From positions 1 through 64,000 of the forward strand of contig CAMAUX010000022.1 of assembly GCA_945861435.1 (NCBI GenBank): DNA of 64,000 nucleotides, in the 5' to 3' direction. The stretch comes from Chthoniobacter flavus (GTDB lineage: Bacteria; Verrucomicrobiota; Verrucomicrobiia; Chthoniobacterales; Chthoniobacteraceae). This document shows positions 7,846 through 16,837 of this stretch, piece after piece; position 1 is the stretch's first letter; each line of letters begins with the position of its first letter. A program made the translations under genes and the position numbers. The notes below the pieces were generated by a model. That model searched no databases. It saw nothing but the letters and a program-made list of their open reading frames with translations, and had not been told where the DNA came from.

Positions 7846-8919
7846 ATGCAGAAATCTGACGGGATGAATTACGCCCCCAAGGGCAAACCGGCACCAGTCG
7901 TCCAGCCCGGCGAGTTCGTATTCGCCGCGGCGGCTCTCGACCACGGCCATATCTACGGCCAGTGCAACGGGCTCATCGAAGCCGGTGGCCAGCTGCGCTA
8001 CGTCTTTGATCCAGATCCAGCCAAGGTCGAGCGCTTCTGCACCACTTATCCCGACGCCAAACCCCTGCCCAGCCTCGACGCACTTCTGGAAAAATCCGAC
8101 GTCCATCTCGTCACCGGCGCCGCCGTCCCTAGCGAACGCGGACCCCTCGGCCTTCGTGTCATGGATGCGGGTAAGGATTACTTCACCGACAAGACCCCTT
8201 TCACCACCCTCGCTCAGCTGGAGGCTGCACGCGCCAAGGTCCGGGAGACCGGCCGCAAGTACATGGTGTATTACAGCGAGCGGCTCCACGTGGAATGCGC
8301 CGTGCGCGCCGGCCAGCTCATCGAGGAAGGCGCCATCGGCCGCGTCGTCCAAGTCCTCGGCATGGGCCCCCACCGCAGCTCCCCCGCCACGCGCCCCGCT
8401 TGGTTCTGGTCGCAGGAAAAAACCGGCGGCATCCTCTGCGACATCGGCTCCCACCAGTTCGAACAGTTCCTCCATTTCTCAGGCGCAAAGAGCGCCACCG
8501 TGGTCAACGCGCAGGTGGCCAACTACCATCACAAGCAATATCCGGAGTTCGAAGACTGGGGTGAGGCCAACCTCGTCGCCGACAACGGCGCCACCAACTA
8601 CATCCGCGTCGACTGGCTCAACCCCGCCGGACTGCGCACATGGGGCGACGGCCGCACCTTCATCCTTGGCACCGAGGGCTACATCGAACTGCGCAAATAC
8701 CTCGATCTCGCGCGCGACGCCGAGGGCGACCAACTTCTCCTCGTCGATCACAAGGGCGAACACCACCTGCGCTGCCACGGACAGGTCGGCTTCCCCTTCT
8801 TCGGCGCCCTCATCCTCGACTGCCTCAACCGCACCGAAAAAGCCATGACCCAAGAGCATGCTTTTCGAGCAGCAGAACTTTGCCTACAAGCTCAGGCAAT
8901 GGCGCGGCGCATCGAATAA
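7846..8919 (+). CDS. Gfo/Idh/MocA-family NAD(P)-dependent oxidoreductase
   Basis: About 357 residues from ATG 7846. The N-terminal Rossmann half begins VFAAAALDHGHIYGQ. A glycine-rich turn is weaker than usual, but the family pattern (FDPDPAKVERF, KDYFTDKTPF in place of the usual EKP) is present. The C-terminal alpha/beta half contains GGILCDIGSHQFEQFL, where Asp and His are the usual catalytic and substrate residues. Such enzymes oxidise or isomerise sugars, inositols or their derivatives. The substrate cannot be told. An ATG at 7864 is a possible alternative start. The gene stands alone on the plus strand. Confidence 0.88.
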   Translation: MQKSDGMNYAPKGKPAPVVQPGEFVFAAAALDHGHIYGQCNGLIEAGGQLRYVFDPDPAKVERFCTTYPDAKPLPSLDALLEKSDVHLVTGAAVPSERGPLGLRVMDAGKDYFTDKTPFTTLAQLEAARAKVRETGRKYMVYYSERLHVECAVRAGQLIEEGAIGRVVQVLGMGPHRSSPATRPAWFWSQEKTGGILCDIGSHQFEQFLHFSGAKSATVVNAQVANYHHKQYPEFEDWGEANLVADNGATNYIRVDWLNPAGLRTWGDGRTFILGTEGYIELRKYLDLARDAEGDQLLLVDHKGEHHLRCHGQVGFPFFGALILDCLNRTEKAMTQEHAFRAAELCLQAQAMARRIE

Positions 8920-8963
8920 GCGGCGCAGCGTCCCCTCAACAAATAAACATAACAAACCCCACC

Positions 8964-9071
8964 ATGAAAACCATCCTCAGCGCCCTCGTCGTCGCCATCC
9001 TCGCTCTCAGCGCCACCGCCTGCCATTCCTCCGCCAAAAAGGAGGAGTGCTGCAGCGGCCACAAAAAGTAA
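8964..9071 (+). CDS. Tiny Cys-rich lipoprotein (35 aa)
   Basis: 35 codons from ATG 8964. A signal sequence (ILSALVVAILALS) ends in a lipobox ATAC, so the mature lipoprotein would have only about 16 residues: C, a short linker, then EECCSGHKK. The vicinal Cys plus His could bind metal. It sits 44 bp downstream of the Gfo/Idh gene and 43 bp upstream of glnB. Small lipoproteins of this type are easily missed. The clear signal peptide/lipobox and good position argue it is real. Confidence 0.65.
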   Translation: MKTILSALVVAILALSATACHSSAKKEECCSGHKK

Positions 9072-9099
9072 TCCCTCGGCCACGCAATTCTCCGGCTGA

Positions 9100-9453
<354 letters not shown>

Positions 9454-9481
9454 GCGCCTCTAGAAAAGCTAAGTAAAGAAG

Positions 9482-9519
9482 GCCCGTCCAAGCGTCACTG
9501 CTGGGACGGGCTTTTCTTT
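9482..9519 (+). terminator. Intrinsic terminator of glnB
   Basis: An 8-bp perfect stem (GCCCGTCC at 9482-9489 with GGACGGGC at 9504-9511) is followed by TTTTCTTTT. The loop contains the stop codon (9495-9497) of the convergent kinase gene on the other strand, so the element also forms the 3' end of that gene. Confidence 0.85.
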
Positions 9520-12509
9520 TCCCCACCGCCATCGGGCGACTGCGGCGCCGCCGCTGGCTTGTCCACTGGCTTGTCCACTGGCTTGTCCACTGGCTTGTCC
9601 ACTGGCTTATCCGCTGGCTCATCCGCTGGCTTATCCGCTGTCACTGGGATCGCACTCCCCTCAGGACGACTCGGACGTTCCGGCCTCGCCTGCCCTTCAA
9701 ACAGTTTCTTACCCCCACCCGGACGCATTCCAGCCGGCGGCGGCAGCGGCTTCCCATCAAGCGCCGAACCTTCTTTCCAAAACCTCTCCACTGGCATCGA
9801 GACCCGGCCCCGGGTAATCCAACGCAGACCCGGATGGTCCCGCAAAAAATTGATCTCCTTGGCGTGTCCCGGAAGGACGACCCGCTCCAGCGAGGGGATT
9901 TTCAGCAACACACGCAGATCGCTAATGTTCGGACACCCATCGAGCACCAGTTCCTTCAAGGGCATCTGTGCAAGCGGTGTGAGGTCCTCCACTGGAGTCC
10001 TGCTGAGATCCAACTGCACCAAGCGCAGGCCGCTGAGCGCCGCAAGATCCCTTGCCCCCTGACAGCCTGCCATCGACAGGTTTTTCAAGGGGAGCTTCCG
10101 CAGCGGTTGCAGATTCATCACCTTCGTGTCCCCAATACGGAGAGTCTCCAGTGGCATCCCCTCCAACGGCTTGATGTCCGCCAACGGCGTGTTCTCCGCG
10201 GAAAAACTCTTCAGCGGCATCCCCGCCAGCGGCCGCAAGTCGGTCACGGTCGTCCGGTTGATGGAAAGCTCGCGCAGCTTGAAGTCCCGCAGAAACCCGA
10301 GCTCGTTCAGCTTCGCGTCATCCAGTGCCATGCTCCCAATCGGCACGTTCACCAACTGATTCCAGTGGGGAGACCCGTTCTTGGCGGGATTGAACCCGTT
10401 GAGATCCACGTGCAGCGAGCCGTCTTCGTTGGTGCTGATACGCCCCTTGAAATTGTGCCGGGAAAGAAGAGCGCGCCATGGACTTTCCACCGTGTTGAGA
10501 CTCCTACCAGCCCCCATGGCCGCGTTGGCCTCATCGAAACGCTTCTGCGCAATCAGGCCGGCTTCAAACTCCAAGAGCACCCCCATCGACAGCCCCTCCT
10601 TCTCCATCCGTGTAAGCAAACGCTGCGTGAAGTCGAGATTCAGCCGGGCCTTCTCAAGCTTCGGGTTACGCTCAAACGCATCCCGATACGCCGCGACTGC
10701 ATCGTCCCAACGAAACAGCGATTGAAGAATATGCCCGCGCAGCAGGTGATAATCAGGCGCATTGGGCACTTGCTGAATGGCGTAGTCGACCTTACCGAGC
10801 GCCTCTTCAAACTTCCGATCTTCGACCAAATTCTGCGCCTCATCGTAGTACGTGGGTGCGACTCCTCGCAGTTCATTGAGCCGCTCATCGGCAAGCTGCG
10901 CATTCTTCTCCGCCAACTCCCGGTTGCGCTCCGCTTGCTCCGCGATGCCCTGCGCCTGCTTCTTCTCCTGGCTGAGTTCGTAGATGAAACCCAGCACCAC
11001 CACGTTGAAGAGCACGAACGCGATCCCCACCAACGCCACCTCCCCCTTGTGGCGCCCCATGAACAGAAGGAGGTGCTGGATCAGGCTCGCCCTCTCCGCC
11101 TTCGTGGGAAATCCCCCCTGCCACGCCGTGATGTCCGCCTGCATCTCCTCCACACTCTGGTAACGACGCCCCGGCTCGAGCTCCATCGCCTTCATCGCCA
11201 CCGCCGAAAGTCCGGGCGGAACACGCTGCCCCGGGCAGTGCACCAACTCCACCCCATCTCCCCCAGCAGTGTCCGGCCTCCTGCGCCCTTCAAAGCTGGA
11301 AGGCGGCGCAATCACCCCGCTCAAGATCTTCTCCAGCACTTCCATCACCGTGTGCCCCACCACCGGGGCCCGCAAGGTAAGGATCGCGTAAAGAATCTCC
11401 CCAAGCACAAACACATCGGAACGGGCATCAACCTTGTCCAACTCCCCGCGGGCCTGCTCCGGTGAAACATAGGGCGGCGTCCCCACCACCAAACCCGTCA
11501 TCGTCTCAAATCCACGCCCGGTCTCGCCATCCTGCATCGCCGCCTCCAAGGCGAACTCACCATGGGAAGTCGGTTCGTGATCGGCATGGGCAAGGTGCTT
11601 CGCAAGCCCCCAGTCCATCACCAGCACCTCCCCATACGCACCAATCATCACGTTCTCCGGCTTCAGATCCCGATGCACCACCGCCTTCGAATGGGCGAAC
11701 GCCACCGCATCGCAGATCTTCTGAAAAATACCCACCAGCATCGCCAACGGATACTTCTCCACCGTCGGCTGGTGCCCGTCCCTCAACCCCCGCAGCACCT
11801 CGTCGAGCGTGGTACCCCGGACGTGCTTCATCACATAAAACGTCTCCCCCTGCTCATCGATACCCAGCTCGTAAACAGGCACGATATTCGGGTGCTCCAG
11901 CTGACCGGTAAGCTGCGCCTCATCAATGAAACGCAGCAGATTCTCCCGCGAAAACTGCGTCCCCGTCTTCATCACCTTCATCGCCACGGTGCGCCGGATG
12001 CGCATGTCGCGCGCCTGCATCACCATCCCCATCCCCCCCCGCCCAATCGTCGTCACCACCCGGTACTTCGTCCCCGCCAGCATCTGGCGAACTGGCTCCA
12101 AACCAAGGTCCGCATCCCACAACGCCTCAGCCAACTGGCGCGCCGCCGACTCCCGCAGCCCCACCCGCAGCCTCGCCATCCCAATCTGAATCTCCTGATC
12201 CGCCCGCACCCGGGTCGGAATCTGAACCTGCACACCGTCAATAAATACACCGTTGCTGCTGCCAGTGTCTTCAATGAGTAATTCAAAACCATTGAGCGTC
12301 AGCCGCGCGTGATGACGCGACACCTCGTCGACATCAATCACCATGTGGCAGGTCGGATCCCGCCCCAGAATGTACTCGCCCTGCTCAATGGCGAACTTCT
12401 CCTTCAGCGTCTGATTGATGAAGACGAAGACGTCCGCAAGGATCGGTTCCGGAGTTGGAACGTCCACCGCACCATCCCCACGAGCAGCCGGTTCCGAGCG
12501 CTCAATCAC
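9495..12509 (-). CDS. FHA - Ser/Thr protein kinase - TM - TPR - LRR-like receptor kinase
   Basis: 1004 residues from a GTG at 12509. Domains in order are: an FHA phosphopeptide-binding domain (about 35-120: ILGRDPTC, SRHHARL, TGSSNGVFIDG); a Hanks-type kinase (about 150-470) with IGRGGMGMV, VAMKVMK, HRDLKPENV and DWG in place of DFG; a membrane helix (about 495-517); a charged coiled coil (EKKQAQGIAEQAERNRELAEK); TPR-like helices; and a leucine-rich-like repeat region with LRPLAGMPL and LKPLEGMPL-type repeats. The tail ends in 12-bp-repeat-encoded DKPV units. It probably senses outside signals through the C-terminal repeats and phosphorylates cytoplasmic partners. The DWG motif is common in PVC kinases and compatible with activity. 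Confidence 0.92.
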   Translation of the reverse strand: MIERSEPAARGDGAVDVPTPEPILADVFVFINQTLKEKFAIEQGEYILGRDPTCHMVIDVDEVSRHHARLTLNGFELLIEDTGSSNGVFIDGVQVQIPTRVRADQEIQIGMARLRVGLRESAARQLAEALWDADLGLEPVRQMLAGTKYRVVTTIGRGGMGMVMQARDMRIRRTVAMKVMKTGTQFSRENLLRFIDEAQLTGQLEHPNIVPVYELGIDEQGETFYVMKHVRGTTLDEVLRGLRDGHQPTVEKYPLAMLVGIFQKICDAVAFAHSKAVVHRDLKPENVMIGAYGEVLVMDWGLAKHLAHADHEPTSHGEFALEAAMQDGETGRGFETMTGLVVGTPPYVSPEQARGELDKVDARSDVFVLGEILYAILTLRAPVVGHTVMEVLEKILSGVIAPPSSFEGRRRPDTAGGDGVELVHCPGQRVPPGLSAVAMKAMELEPGRRYQSVEEMQADITAWQGGFPTKAERASLIQHLLLFMGRHKGEVALVGIAFVLFNVVVLGFIYELSQEKKQAQGIAEQAERNRELAEKNAQLADERLNELRGVAPTYYDEAQNLVEDRKFEEALGKVDYAIQQVPNAPDYHLLRGHILQSLFRWDDAVAAYRDAFERNPKLEKARLNLDFTQRLLTRMEKEGLSMGVLLEFEAGLIAQKRFDEANAAMGAGRSLNTVESPWRALLSRHNFKGRISTNEDGSLHVDLNGFNPAKNGSPHWNQLVNVPIGSMALDDAKLNELGFLRDFKLRELSINRTTVTDLRPLAGMPLKSFSAENTPLADIKPLEGMPLETLRIGDTKVMNLQPLRKLPLKNLSMAGCQGARDLAALSGLRLVQLDLSRTPVEDLTPLAQMPLKELVLDGCPNISDLRVLLKIPSLERVVLPGHAKEINFLRDHPGLRWITRGRVSMPVERFWKEGSALDGKPLPPPAGMRPGGGKKLFEGQARPERPSRPEGSAIPVTADKPADEPADKPVDKPVDKPVDKPVDKPAAAPQSPDGGGEKKSPSQQ
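9553..9636 (-). repeat. Seven 12-bp tandem repeats encoding DKPV/DEPA
   Basis: Seven in-frame units of the form (A/G)CTGGCTTGTCC run end to end, four of them identical apart from the first base. They encode the tail repeat DKPV with variants DKPA/DEPA. As the unit is a multiple of three, copy-number change would lengthen or shorten the kinase tail without a frameshift. Confidence 0.9.
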
Positions 12510-12593
12510 AGCGTGTTTGTTGCGAAAGGCGCCACGCAGTCAGAATAATCGATGGTCCGATAGTCGGATGTGCCGATGGGAGCCTCTTCCACA

Positions 12594-12884
12594 CTACAGC
12601 CCAGGAATAGCCATCGCCCCACCAGCAGCAGGATCTGCTCCCATCCCCGGAATCGCTGGAGCGGGAGGCAACGTCATCGGATCTAAGGGAAGTGCGGGGT
12701 TCCCAGAATTCGTGTCGCTCTGTTTGGGCGAAACGGGGGCCGTCTTGATGTTGGTCGCCACCGGCCGCACAAACCGATTGCGCCTGTACGAGTACACATC
12801 GGAGTAAGTCGTCTTGCAGCCCCCAAGACTGCAGACAAGCAGCGCGGCGAAGACCAGCGGACGGATACGTTGCAGGGGAAACAT
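12594..12884 (-). CDS. Small proline-rich lipoprotein
   Basis: 96 residues from ATG 12884, with a signal sequence (LVFAALLVCSLGGC) containing lipobox LGGC. The mature part starts KTTYSDVYSYRRNRFVRP and ends in a Pro/Ala/Gly-rich tail (LPPAPAIPGMGADPAAGG). The frame can be extended to 12986 but the extra residues do not look like a signal peptide. It lies between the kinase gene (85 bp apart) and the toroid genes, same strand. The family is not recognised. It may be an outer-membrane-anchored accessory. Confidence 0.65.
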   Translation of the reverse strand: MFPLQRIRPLVFAALLVCSLGGCKTTYSDVYSYRRNRFVRPVATNIKTAPVSPKQSDTNSGNPALPLDPMTLPPAPAIPGMGADPAAGGAMAIPGL

Positions 12885-13020
12885 AAAACTTGTTGTGGAG
12901 CACTCTGCTCGCATCGTCAACCTCCGGGGCGGAGGAGGATTCCCCACCCTCACAGGATGCCAATCTAACGAAGGCAAACGTCGCATGGAGACACTCCGCT
13001 CTTAGGAGGCACAAAGAGCC

Positions 13021-14478
13021 TCATTTCGTCGTGGGCATGTAACGGTAAAAAACCTCCAGCATCAGAATGCAAAGTGTCGTCCGATACACCTGGCCGCTCA
13101 CCCCGGCAGGACCATGCATCTTTCCGCCCGGTTCAGGCCACGATCCATCAGGGCCCTGGGCCCCAGAAACCTCTTCCTGAAACCACTTGTTCCACTTACT
13201 CCACGCGCTGCCGCCGAACATCAGACAAGCCTGTGTGTTGTAATACCACGCGTACAGGTCCGCGTGCTCTCCCTTGTACTTCACAGGGTATTTGGTGTCG
13301 GTCTCCTTCAAAATATACTCAATCCCCTCCTTCACCACCTTGTCCTTGTCCTGCTTCCAGAAATACGTGCACAGCACACCCACCCCGGTGAGACTGTATT
13401 TGTCCCCCTTCGTCGTGTATCCAAACCCGCCATTCGGACCCTGAACCCGCTTGAGATTGAGCATCGCCTTGTCGAGCGCATCATCCACACCAGCAATCTT
13501 CAAACCGGTCAGATGCGCAGCCTTCAATGCCTGAATCTGCCAGCCACTCACCGACGTGTCGCTGTTGGGCCCCTTGTCGTACCCGTATTGCCACCCACCG
13601 TCGGGCGCCTGCCCATCCACCACGTACTTCACCGCCTGACGCAGCACCTCCGCATAGCGCTCATCCTTCGTCATCGTGTAATATTCGCCCAGCGCATAGG
13701 TGAGGATCCCGTGCTCGTACACGCCCGGTTGCCCAAAGGCGGCCGCATCGCACATGCGCCCTTGGTTCGTCTTGCCCTTCGCCAGCGCCCAGTCCAACGC
13801 CTTCTTCACCGTCGGCCCAAACTCCGGCGCCTCAGGCGTCTCCCCGTGCCCCAGAAAACACAGAATCGCGAGCCCTGTCATCGCCGTCTTGTTGGAATCG
13901 CCCCAGCTTCCGTCCTCCTTCTGCGTCCCCTTCAGCCAACGAAGCCCCTGCATCACCGCCTTCTCACTCTTCTCCTTCCCTCCCACCTTCATCGCCGCCA
14001 TCGTGCGCGCGGTGCCACCTGCACGCCCGGCCATCGTGGATGGAAGCCCCTTGGCAATCCCTGTCCCAAGGCTCTTGGGTATATCCGTGCTCATCTTCAC
14101 ATCCCCCATCGGCTTCATCACAGGCACGGGCGCCGTCGTCATCGTGAAACTCGTCGCCGTCGTCGTCGTACTCGTAATGGCCGAAACCGAAGGAGCACTG
14201 ATTTGCGGTTGGTCCGGAGTGAAGTTCTGCTGCTGACTCACATCCGGCGGCTGCTCCGGCGGCGCCTGCACTGCAGAGTCCGATCCCACCACGCCGCCCT
14301 CAGCCACAAAATCCGGCGGTTCGGCCGTCTGATGAAACAACACTACGCTCCCGCCCACAAACACGATGAAGAGGTGCACCAGCACCGACACCGTGAAGAA
14401 TCGGGAGGCGGCAAGCTTCTCCTGAAGCCATACACTGAAGGGGACCTTCGGATTTATCTGCGAGATCGTGTCTTCCAT
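13021..14478 (-). CDS. TonB-like-anchored squalene-cyclase-fold (toroid) protein, copy 1
   Basis: About 485 residues from ATG 14478. Residues 25-50 form a membrane helix (FTVSVLVHLFIVFVGGSVVLF). A Pro/Thr-rich extracytoplasmic linker follows, then an alpha-alpha toroid of prenyltransferase/squalene-oxidase repeats (QW-like: EDGSWGD, DGGWQYGYD, NGGFGY, DGSWPEPGG). The Asp-rich catalytic motif of true squalene-hopene cyclases (DxDD) is not visible, so enzymatic cyclase activity is doubtful. The family is common in Planctomycetes and Verrucomicrobia and is usually annotated prenyltransferase/squalene oxidase repeat-containing protein. It is a near-identical tandem copy of 14706-16163. Confidence 0.9.
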   Translation of the reverse strand: MEDTISQINPKVPFSVWLQEKLAASRFFTVSVLVHLFIVFVGGSVVLFHQTAEPPDFVAEGGVVGSDSAVQAPPEQPPDVSQQQNFTPDQPQISAPSVSAITSTTTTATSFTMTTAPVPVMKPMGDVKMSTDIPKSLGTGIAKGLPSTMAGRAGGTARTMAAMKVGGKEKSEKAVMQGLRWLKGTQKEDGSWGDSNKTAMTGLAILCFLGHGETPEAPEFGPTVKKALDWALAKGKTNQGRMCDAAAFGQPGVYEHGILTYALGEYYTMTKDERYAEVLRQAVKYVVDGQAPDGGWQYGYDKGPNSDTSVSGWQIQALKAAHLTGLKIAGVDDALDKAMLNLKRVQGPNGGFGYTTKGDKYSLTGVGVLCTYFWKQDKDKVVKEGIEYILKETDTKYPVKYKGEHADLYAWYYNTQACLMFGGSAWSKWNKWFQEEVSGAQGPDGSWPEPGGKMHGPAGVSGQVYRTTLCILMLEVFYRYMPTTK

Positions 14479-14705
14479 AGGTTGCAAGGAACTTGGGCGT
14501 TAGGTGGTGGGCGAGTACGTAGCTACGCCCGTTCAGAACGTCCGGGGCGCAGGCTGAAAACCAGTCAGCTCTAAAAGTCTCCGATAAGACATACAACCCT
14601 ATCTAATGCCGCCCGATCACAGCGTCAATCTCCCCGTCCCCTAACTAAACACCACCATCGAGGTGGAACTCGCCAGCGCAACCCACCAAATGCGACGCCA
14701 TCCGC

Positions 14706-16163
14706 CTACTTAGTCGTGGGCATGTAACGGTAGAACACCTCCAGCATGAGGATGCAAAGTGTCGTCCGGTACACCTGTGCAGTCGCTCCTCCAGGACCAT
14801 GCATCTTACCTCCCGACTCAGGCCATGATCCATCAGGGCTCTGTGCTCCCGAAATCTCGTCCTGAAACCATTTGTTCCACTTGCTCCACGCGCTGCCGCC
14901 GAACATCAGACAAGCCTGTGTGTTGTAATACCACGCGTACAGGTCCGCGTGCTCTCCCTTGTACTTCACAGGGTATTTGGTGTCGGTCTCCTTCAAAATA
15001 AACTCAATCCCCTCCTTCACCACCTTGTCCTTGTCCTGCTTCCAGAAATACGTGCAGAGCACACCCACACCCGTGAGACTGTAACGGTCCTCAGCCTTCC
15101 GATATCCAAACCCGCCGTTCTTTCCCTGAACCCGCTTGAGATTGAGCATCGCCTTGTCGAGCGCCTCATCCACACCAGCAATCTTGAGTCCGGTGAGATG
15201 CGCAGCCTTCAACGCCTGAATCTGCCAGCCACTCACCGACGTGTCGCTGTCGGGCCCCTTGTCATACCCGTATTGCCACCCACCGTCGGGCGCCTGCCCA
15301 TCCACAACGTGCTTCACCGCCTGACGCAGCACCTCCGCATAGCGCTCATCCTTCGTCATCGTGTAATATTCGCCCAGCGCATAGGTGAGGATCCCGTGCT
15401 CGTACACGCCCGGTTGCCCAAAGCCGGCCGCATCGCACATGCGCCCCTGGTTCGCCTTGCCCTTCGCCAGCGCCCAGTCCAACGCCTTCTTCACTGTCGG
15501 CCCAAACTCCGGCGCCTCAGGCGTCTCCCCGTGCCCGAGAAAACACAGGATCGCGAGCCCGGTCATCGCCGTCTTGTTGGAGTCGCCCCAGCTTCCGTCG
15601 GCCTTCTGCGTCCCCTTCAGCCAACGAAGCCCCTGCATCACCGCCTTCTCACTCTTCTCCTTCCCTCCCACCTTCATCGCCGCCATCGTGCGCGCGGTGC
15701 CACCTGCGCGCCCAGCCATCGTGGATGGAAGCCCCTTGGCAATCCCTGTCCCAAGGCTCTTGGGAATGTCCGTGCTCATCTTCACATCCCCCATCGGCTT
15801 CATCACTGGCACGGGCGCCGTCGTCATCGTGAAACTCGTCGCCGTCGTCGTCGTGCTCGTGATGGCCGAGACCGTCGGAGCGCTGATCTGCGGCTGGTCC
15901 GGAGTGAAGTTCTGCTGCTGGCTCACATCCGGCGGCTGCTCCGGCGGCGCCTGCACTGCAGAGTCCGATCCCACCACGCCGCCCTCAGCCACAAAATCCG
16001 GCGGTTCGGCCGTCTGATGAAACAACACTACGCTCCCGCCCACAAACACGATGAAGAGATGCACCAGCACCGACACCGTGAAGAATCGGGAGGCGGCAAG
16101 CTTCTCCTGAAGCCATACACTGAAGGGGACCTTCGGATTTACCTGCGAGATTGTGTCTTCCAT
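14706..16163 (-). CDS. TonB-like-anchored squalene-cyclase-fold (toroid) protein, copy 2
   Basis: About 485 residues from ATG 16163, with the same architecture as copy 1: an N-terminal membrane helix near residues 25-50, a Pro/Thr linker with ITSTTTTATSFTMTTAPV, then toroid repeats. Differences from copy 1 include RKAEDRYSL for TKGDKYSL, a few substitutions in the linker and toroid (SVSAI/TVSAI, KTNQG/KANQG) and changes at the very C-terminus (PESGGKMHGPGGATAQ). Strong conservation with clustered changes suggests recent duplication with gene conversion. It is co-oriented with copy 1 and probably with the lipoprotein and kinase downstream, but 227 bp between the copies allow a separate promoter. 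Confidence 0.9.
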   Translation of the reverse strand: MEDTISQVNPKVPFSVWLQEKLAASRFFTVSVLVHLFIVFVGGSVVLFHQTAEPPDFVAEGGVVGSDSAVQAPPEQPPDVSQQQNFTPDQPQISAPTVSAITSTTTTATSFTMTTAPVPVMKPMGDVKMSTDIPKSLGTGIAKGLPSTMAGRAGGTARTMAAMKVGGKEKSEKAVMQGLRWLKGTQKADGSWGDSNKTAMTGLAILCFLGHGETPEAPEFGPTVKKALDWALAKGKANQGRMCDAAGFGQPGVYEHGILTYALGEYYTMTKDERYAEVLRQAVKHVVDGQAPDGGWQYGYDKGPDSDTSVSGWQIQALKAAHLTGLKIAGVDEALDKAMLNLKRVQGKNGGFGYRKAEDRYSLTGVGVLCTYFWKQDKDKVVKEGIEFILKETDTKYPVKYKGEHADLYAWYYNTQACLMFGGSAWSKWNKWFQDEISGAQSPDGSWPESGGKMHGPGGATAQVYRTTLCILMLEVFYRYMPTTK

Positions 16164-16372
16164 AGGTGCAATCAATTAGAGCATTAGGGCACTGAGGTGT
16201 GGCGGGGGGGGAGGGAGAGGAGGAAAACCTGAGCCCGTTCCGAAAGATCGGTCCGCAGGTCGAAAACACATAAAACATAACAGTCCCCATGGAGGAAACA
16301 CCAGCGGGAAATAGCCTGCAAAACAGCTCGAAAACGAGCCCATTCCCACAACCGAAAACCGTCGCCGAAACC

Positions 16373-16837
16373 TCAGAAACCGCGCTCCAACTCACCCAGC
16401 GTCGATACAAACTGCTGAACCGTCGCCGCCCTCCGCAGCTTCCCCTCCGTTTCCGGATTTTTGAGGATCCGCGTCAGCACCCCCACCACCCTCAGATAGT
16501 CTGCGTTAAGTTCTGGCGGGAGCCCGATGCAGAAAATGTAACGCACCGGCAGTGCGCATTGAGGAAAAACGACCCCCTCCGACGAACGCCCTGCGCTCAT
16601 CACCATCCCCCGCACAGACGAGCCGCGGGCGTGCGAAATGCACACCCCAAACCCGCATGCTGGCTCCCCTGCACACGGGGCGGCATCCCTCAGCCCGCCC
16701 AACAAACTCTCCCACCGCAGCACGCAAGGATCGCTCCTCAGAAGCCCCGCCACCGCATCCAGAGCGGATGCCGCGTTCAAGCTGCCCATCTCAAGCAGCA
16801 CCTTCTCTCGGCCAAGCAGACTGGAGATTGAGATCAT
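16373..16837 (-). CDS. PTS EIIA-like (PtsN-type) protein
   Basis: 154 residues with the fold of PTS EIIA type 2 (fructose/nitrogen) proteins. The phospho-accepting His69 lies in GFGVCISHARGSSV, and helices near the end read LRVVGVLTRILKNPETEGKLRRA. The start is ATG 16837, which overlaps the nadK stop (ATGA, 16837-16834), so translation is coupled. A GTG at 16855 is possible but would extend into nadK. No EIIBC permease genes lie nearby, suggesting a regulatory EIIA-Ntr-like role in nitrogen/potassium or carbon control. The exact role is uncertain. Confidence 0.8.
   Translation of the reverse strand: MISISSLLGREKVLLEMGSLNAASALDAVAGLLRSDPCVLRWESLLGGLRDAAPCAGEPACGFGVCISHARGSSVRGMVMSAGRSSEGVVFPQCALPVRYIFCIGLPPELNADYLRVVGVLTRILKNPETEGKLRRAATVQQFVSTLGELERGF

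Larger units (their letters stand above)
13021..16163 (-). repeat. Tandem gene duplication with a 1685-bp offset
   Basis: The toroid genes at 13021-14478 and 14706-16163 are nearly identical over most of their length at the DNA level, with runs well over 100 bp of exact match (compare 13201-13310 with 14881-14990). Divergence is concentrated near 13390-13430/15075-15115 and at the 3' ends. The upstream segments (14480-14570 and 16165-16275) also show weaker residual similarity, so promoter and gene were duplicated together. Confidence 0.85.
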
